Shown one piece after another: positions 60,033-64,000 of a stretch of DNA of 64,000 nucleotides (its first letter is position 1; the number at the start of each line of letters is the position of its first letter). The notes below the pieces were generated by a model that was given only the letters and a program-made list of their open reading frames with translations, did no database searches and had not been told where the DNA came from. The position numbers were made by a program, and so were the translations under genes. The stretch comes from Terriglobia bacterium. Lineage in GTDB: Bacteria > Acidobacteriota > Terriglobia > Acidiferrales > UBA7541. The stretch is taken from assembly GCA_020073375.1 (NCBI GenBank), contig JAIQFG010000002.1, positions 1 through 64,000 on the forward strand, in the 5' to 3' direction.

Positions 60033-61174
60033 CGCCGGCTGAAACCCTCGAACTCGGTCATGGTGCGCTCCATCTCTTCTCGCGCCGAATCCGAGGCCGA
60101 GCGGATACCCTGGATGCGCAGTTTGAAATCGTCCGGGTTGGAGGCGCGCATAAGGGCTTCTTCGTAGGTGACCAGGTTGCGGGTATAGAGATCGAACAGC
60201 GACTGGTCGAATGTCTGCATGCCGTACTGGCTGGTGCCGGCGGCGATGGCGTCATGAATCAGCCGCGTCTTGTCCGGATTGATGATGCAGTCCCGGATGT
60301 AGGCGGTCGCGATCATCACCTCGACGGCCGGAACGCGTCCATTATTGTCGGCGCGGCGCACCAGGCGCTGGCTGATGACGGCCTTGAGCGTCGCGGCCAT
60401 CTGCAGGCGAATCTGTTTCTGCTCGGGCGGAGGAAATACGGCGATGATGCGCTGGATCGTCTCGGTCGCATCCAGCGTGTGCAAGGTGGAGAAAACCAGA
60501 TGCCCGGTTTCCGCCGCCAGCAGCGCCGTGGCGATCGTTTCCAGGTCGCGCATTTCGCCGACCAGAATCACGTCCGGGTCCTGGCGCAATCCGGCGCGCA
60601 AGGCAGTCGAAAAATTGGCGGTATCGACTTCCACCTCGCGCTGGTTGATGAAACTTTTCTTGTCGCGGTGCAGGAATTCGATGGGGTCTTCGATGGTAAT
60701 CACGTGATCGGACCGCGAGGTATTGATGCGGTCGATCATGGCGGCCAGCGTGGTGGATTTCCCCGACCCGGTCGTTCCCGTCACCAGCACCAGCCCGCGC
60801 TGTTCCTCGCAAATTGTCTCAATCACGTGCGGAAGATCGAGTTCCTCGATAGTGCGGATTTTAGTGGGAATGACGCGCAAAACCATCCCGACGTTGCCGC
60901 GCTGCTGGAACACGTTCACGCGGAAGCGCCCCAGCCCGGCCACGCCATAGGCCATGTCGAGTTCGGCGGTCTCCTTGAATTTCTGCTTCTGGCGGTTGGT
61001 CATCATGCTGAACGCCATCGAGAGCATTTCTTCCGGAGTAACGCGCGCCACGTCGGTCTGAGGCATCAGTTGACCGTCGATGCGCAAATAGGGATGGTTG
61101 CCCACCTTCAGGTGAAGGTCGGACGCCTTGGTTTCAACGGCGCGGCGCAGCAGATCGTCGATGCTCAGTGCCAT
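60029..61174 (-). CDS. pilT: Type IV pilus twitching motility ATPase PilT
   Basis: LLRRAVETKASDLHLKVGNHPYLRIDGQL; Walker A TGTTGSGKSTTLAAM; GEMRDLETIATALLAAETGHLVFSTLHT. Confidence 0.95.
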   Translation of the reverse strand: MALSIDDLLRRAVETKASDLHLKVGNHPYLRIDGQLMPQTDVARVTPEEMLSMAFSMMTNRQKQKFKETAELDMAYGVAGLGRFRVNVFQQRGNVGMVLRVIPTKIRTIEELDLPHVIETICEEQRGLVLVTGTTGSGKSTTLAAMIDRINTSRSDHVITIEDPIEFLHRDKKSFINQREVEVDTANFSTALRAGLRQDPDVILVGEMRDLETIATALLAAETGHLVFSTLHTLDATETIQRIIAVFPPPEQKQIRLQMAATLKAVISQRLVRRADNNGRVPAVEVMIATAYIRDCIINPDKTRLIHDAIAAGTSQYGMQTFDQSLFDLYTRNLVTYEEALMRASNPDDFKLRIQGIRSASDSAREEMERTMTEFEGFSRR

Positions 61175-61278
61175 AGTCAGCCCGTCTCCGTGAGGAGGAT
61201 CGCTTTTAGCAAACTAGCATCGGGAAACTACCCCGGCAAGCGCGCCAAAATTCGATGACGCCGCTTAGTAACGGTCCG

Positions 61279-61296
61279 GTAGCACAGCCACTTTCC
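61279..61296 (+). repeat. Truncated REP-like unit, ACAGCCA family
   Basis: GTAGCACAGCCACTTTCC; matches only the 5' half of the element. Confidence 0.5.
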
Positions 61297-61422
61297 GCAG
61301 CGTGTCAAGTCAAGACAAGCTATCTTGCCGCCCTATGCCGGCACATTCGCGCATCGCAAAATCATCCCTCTGGCCACACCCCGGCCCAGCGAGGTAGATG
61401 TACAATCCCCGAGGAAGTCGCC

Positions 61423-61773
61423 ATGTTCAAGCTGAAGCGAATTTACGATCCCCCGAAACCATCCGACGGCTACCGCATCCTGGTGGACAGAATCTGGCCC
61501 CGCGGCATGTCCAAGCAAAAAGCCCAGGTCGACCTCTGGCTGAAAGAAATCGCTCCGTCCGGCGCCCTGCGAAAATGGTTCGCGCACGACCCCGAACGTT
61601 GGACGGAATTTCAAAAACGCTACCGCCATGAATTGCAAACACAATCGGCGCTGACAAACGAAATCAAACTCCTGGAAAAAAAGCACCGCACCATCACCTT
61701 GATTTATTCCGCCCGAGATGAACGCCACAATCAGGCCGTCGCACTTCTCTCATACCTCAAACGCCGCAGCTAA
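61423..61773 (+). CDS. DUF488 family protein (YeaO-like)
   Basis: MFKLKRIYDPPKPSDGYRILVDRIWPRGMSKQKAQVDLWLKEIAPSGALRKWFAHDPERWTEFQKRY. Confidence 0.88.
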   Translation: MFKLKRIYDPPKPSDGYRILVDRIWPRGMSKQKAQVDLWLKEIAPSGALRKWFAHDPERWTEFQKRYRHELQTQSALTNEIKLLEKKHRTITLIYSARDERHNQAVALLSYLKRRS

Positions 61774-61860
61774 CCCTCCCAACTGCTCACGGAAATATCG
61801 GTAAACCATAGTTCCACCATTCGGCGCTGTCCCAATTTGAACACTGGTCGGAATTCGGAT

Positions 61861-61985
61861 GTCGGGGCTTCAGCCCCGACGAAGGTATCCTCGAGTAAGG
61901 GGTTTTAACCCCTGAAGCTTCAAGGGCTAAAGCCCATGAAGAACGGAGCGCGAATGTCCGAGCTGAAGCTCGGACCTCCGGCTAC
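61861..61985. repeat. REP-like cluster of three or more different hairpins
   Basis: GTCGGGGC-TTCA-GCCCCGAC; GGGGTTTTAACCCC; GTCCGAGC-TGAA-GCTCGGAC followed by CTAC. Confidence 0.7.
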
Positions 61986-62099
61986 TCGCGCAAATCTCAA
62001 ATTACCACAGCGCCCCCTTCACCATGCTTGACGTCCCCCGCAACGCCCAGTACGCTGTCGGTGCGCTTGCCGCGCTCAAGGGGAACCCTCCGGCGAACG

Positions 62100-62927
62100 A
62101 TGGCCACCACCGATCCCAAGATCCTGGAATCCAGCCAAATCTCCGTGGCCGACGCTATCTCCGGCGGCCTGAAGCGCCGCCTGTTGCACGTCCAGGAATA
62201 CACGCTGCTTTCGGCCCGTTCCATCGCTTGCCTGTTCAGCCCGCCGTATTACATGTCCGATGTCCTCGAGCAGATGGACATCATCGGCGTTGGCTCGCTG
62301 CCCATCGTGCTGCTCACCGGATTTTTCATCGGAGCGGTCATGGTCCTGCAAACCGCCGCGCAGTTCGAGCGCTTCGGCCAAACTGCGCTCACTGCGGACG
62401 TCGTCTCCCTCGCCCTGGTCCGCGAACTGGGCCCATCCATCACCGGCCTGCTCGTCGCCGGACGAAATTCCTCCGGCATCGCCTCCGAACTCGGCTCCAT
62501 GCTCGTCACCGAACAGGTGGACGCCATGCGCGCCATGGGCACCGACCCCATCCGCAAGCTCGTCACCCCGCGCGTTATCGCCACCACGCTCATGCTTCCC
62601 CTGCTCACCGCTCTTGCCGATTTACTCGGCCTGATCGGCGGCTACTTGGTCTCGGCCTTCACGCTCCGCCTGAACGCCGTGACCTTCTGGACGCGCGCCC
62701 TCGACATCCTGGAATTTTCCGACCTCATGCAGGGCCTCAGCAAGCCCATCATTTTCGGCATCATCCTATCCACCGTCGGTTGCTATCAGGGCCTCAACGT
62801 CAAGGGCGGCACACAAGGCGTCGGCCGCGCCACCACCCAGGCCGTCGTAACTTCTTCCGTCTTCATCCTCATCTCCAATTTCTTCCTCACCAAACTAATG
62901 CTGTTCCTCGCCGGCCACGTTTTCTAG
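62100..62927 (+). CDS. mlaE: MlaE-family lipid ABC transporter permease
   Basis: LLTGFFIGAVMVLQTAAQFERFGQTALTADVVSLALVRELGPSITGLLVAGRNSSGIASELGSMLVTEQVDAMRAMGTDPIRKLVTPRV. Confidence 0.92.
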   Translation: MATTDPKILESSQISVADAISGGLKRRLLHVQEYTLLSARSIACLFSPPYYMSDVLEQMDIIGVGSLPIVLLTGFFIGAVMVLQTAAQFERFGQTALTADVVSLALVRELGPSITGLLVAGRNSSGIASELGSMLVTEQVDAMRAMGTDPIRKLVTPRVIATTLMLPLLTALADLLGLIGGYLVSAFTLRLNAVTFWTRALDILEFSDLMQGLSKPIIFGIILSTVGCYQGLNVKGGTQGVGRATTQAVVTSSVFILISNFFLTKLMLFLAGHVF

Positions 62928-63033
62928 TTTCCAAACTGTGAACCAATCGGTTTCCGCCCACGCCCCATTTCCATCTATAATCTTCCAGTGCGCCCGTGGC
63001 TCGATCCGCAATGCCGCCCGCGCTCCATTCCAA

Positions 63034-63852
63034 ATGAGTTCGGACACGCCCAACGAACCCGTCATCTCCTTCCAAAACGTAAGCATCGGCTTCGACATGG
63101 GCGACGTCCTCAGCGGCCTCTCCTTCTCCGTCGCTCACCAGGAAACCAAAGTCCTCATCGGCGAAAGCGGCACGGGAAAAACCCTCACCCTGAAGCTGGC
63201 CGCAGGCTTGCTCCGCCCTGACTCCGGCACGGTGCGCATGTTGGGCCGCGATCTGGCAACTTTGTCCGAAAGGGAATTGCTCGCCTTCCGCCGCCAAATC
63301 GGATTTGTCTTTCAGGAAGGCGCGCTGTTCGATTCCCTCACCGTCGCCGACAACGTCGCCTACTCCCTCCGCGAGGAACACGTCAGCGAGGATGAAATCG
63401 CGCCGCGCGTCCTCGAATCCCTGCGCTTCGTGGAAATGGAACACACTCTGGAAAAATTGCCCGGCGAACTTTCCGGCGGCATGAGGCGCCGCGTTTCCAT
63501 AGCCCGCGCCCTGGTCAGCCGTCCGCAAGTCGTCCTTTACGATTCGCCCACCGCGGGCCTGGACCCGGTCACTTCGCAAACCATCATCACGCTGATCCTT
63601 CGCCTGCGCGACACACAGGGAGTCACGTCCGTGCTGGCCACGCACCGCCTGCAGGACGCCTTCGGCCTGGCCAACTACCGCTTCGACGGCGAAACCGGTC
63701 GCGTCGTCCCCATTTCCAATAACGGCAACGCCCGCAAGACAGGTGCCGCCACCAACTTCGTCGTCCTGCGCGGTGGAAAAGTTTATTTCGAGGGCAGCCC
63801 GCAACTTATCGAACAGTCACGCGACGATTATTTGCGTCGCTTTTTGCTCTAA
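63034..63852 (+). CDS. mlaF: MlaF-family ABC transporter ATP-binding protein
   Basis: Walker A IGESGTGKTLTLKLAAGLLRPDSG; ELSGGMRRRVSIARALVSRPQVVLYDSPTAGLDPVT. Confidence 0.93.
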   Translation: MSSDTPNEPVISFQNVSIGFDMGDVLSGLSFSVAHQETKVLIGESGTGKTLTLKLAAGLLRPDSGTVRMLGRDLATLSERELLAFRRQIGFVFQEGALFDSLTVADNVAYSLREEHVSEDEIAPRVLESLRFVEMEHTLEKLPGELSGGMRRRVSIARALVSRPQVVLYDSPTAGLDPVTSQTIITLILRLRDTQGVTSVLATHRLQDAFGLANYRFDGETGRVVPISNNGNARKTGAATNFVVLRGGKVYFEGSPQLIEQSRDDYLRRFLL

Positions 63853-63892
63853 TGCAGTTAGCATGTTCCCGATTTCCTGAGGAGGCGCACGA

Positions 63893-64000
63893 ATGGCACA
63901 TCAGAAGCAATTAACCTGGAGCGAGCTGCGTGTCGGACTTTTCGTTCTGGCCGCCACCACCTTATTGATCGTCGTCATTTTTTACGTCACTGGCGGCGCC
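63893..64000 (+). CDS. MCE/MlaD-family protein, 3' end cut by window edge
   Basis: MAHQKQLTWSELRVGLFVLAATTLLIVVIFYVTGGA; follows mlaE-mlaF. Confidence 0.75.
   Translation, partial: MAHQKQLTWSELRVGLFVLAATTLLIVVIFYVTGGA

Noticed and set aside
60020-61258. 412-aa plus-strand ORF
   Set aside because: Antisense to pilT, whose Walker A and family motifs are clear.
62100-64000. mlaE-mlaF-MCE as something new
   Set aside because: Standard Mla/MCE lipid transport operon order.

Overview
High-GC window with no rRNA, tRNA, CRISPR array or intact mobile-element gene that I could recognise. Gene content and style suggest an Acidobacteria-like genome (inference). Main gene blocks: (1) housekeeping genes: NUDIX hydrolase, LytTR regulator, acyl-CoA dehydrogenase, trpS, scpA-scpB-RluB-like, CoA-binding protein, rarA, TrmH/SpoU methyltransferase, Sua5/YwlC; (2) multicopper oxidase, LolA-like protein, MFS transporter, amidohydrolase; (3) two tandem large TonB-receptor-like outer-membrane proteins; (4) two pseudopilins and a secretin with a cohesin-like C-terminus; (5) smpB, pepA, ackA; (6) an RND efflux pair; (7) a complete Alternative Complex III operon (actA-F) joined to SCO1 and caa3-type cytochrome oxidase genes; (8) AMIN/amidase, lytic transglycosylase, alaS, recX, pilT, DUF488; (9) the start of an Mla/MCE ABC transporter operon. 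The strongest unexplained signal is a dispersed set of REP/BIME-like elements: a GTAG tetranucleotide, then a short perfect hairpin, usually in head-to-head pairs. They fall into several stem-sequence families. In several cases the TAG of GTAG is, or directly abuts, the stop codon of the neighbouring gene. Other leads: a trpS that looks compositionally mosaic, with a long internal insertion and an Fe-S-type Cys motif; an RsuA/RluB-family protein that has lost its catalytic Asp; and a densely structured leader upstream of actA.
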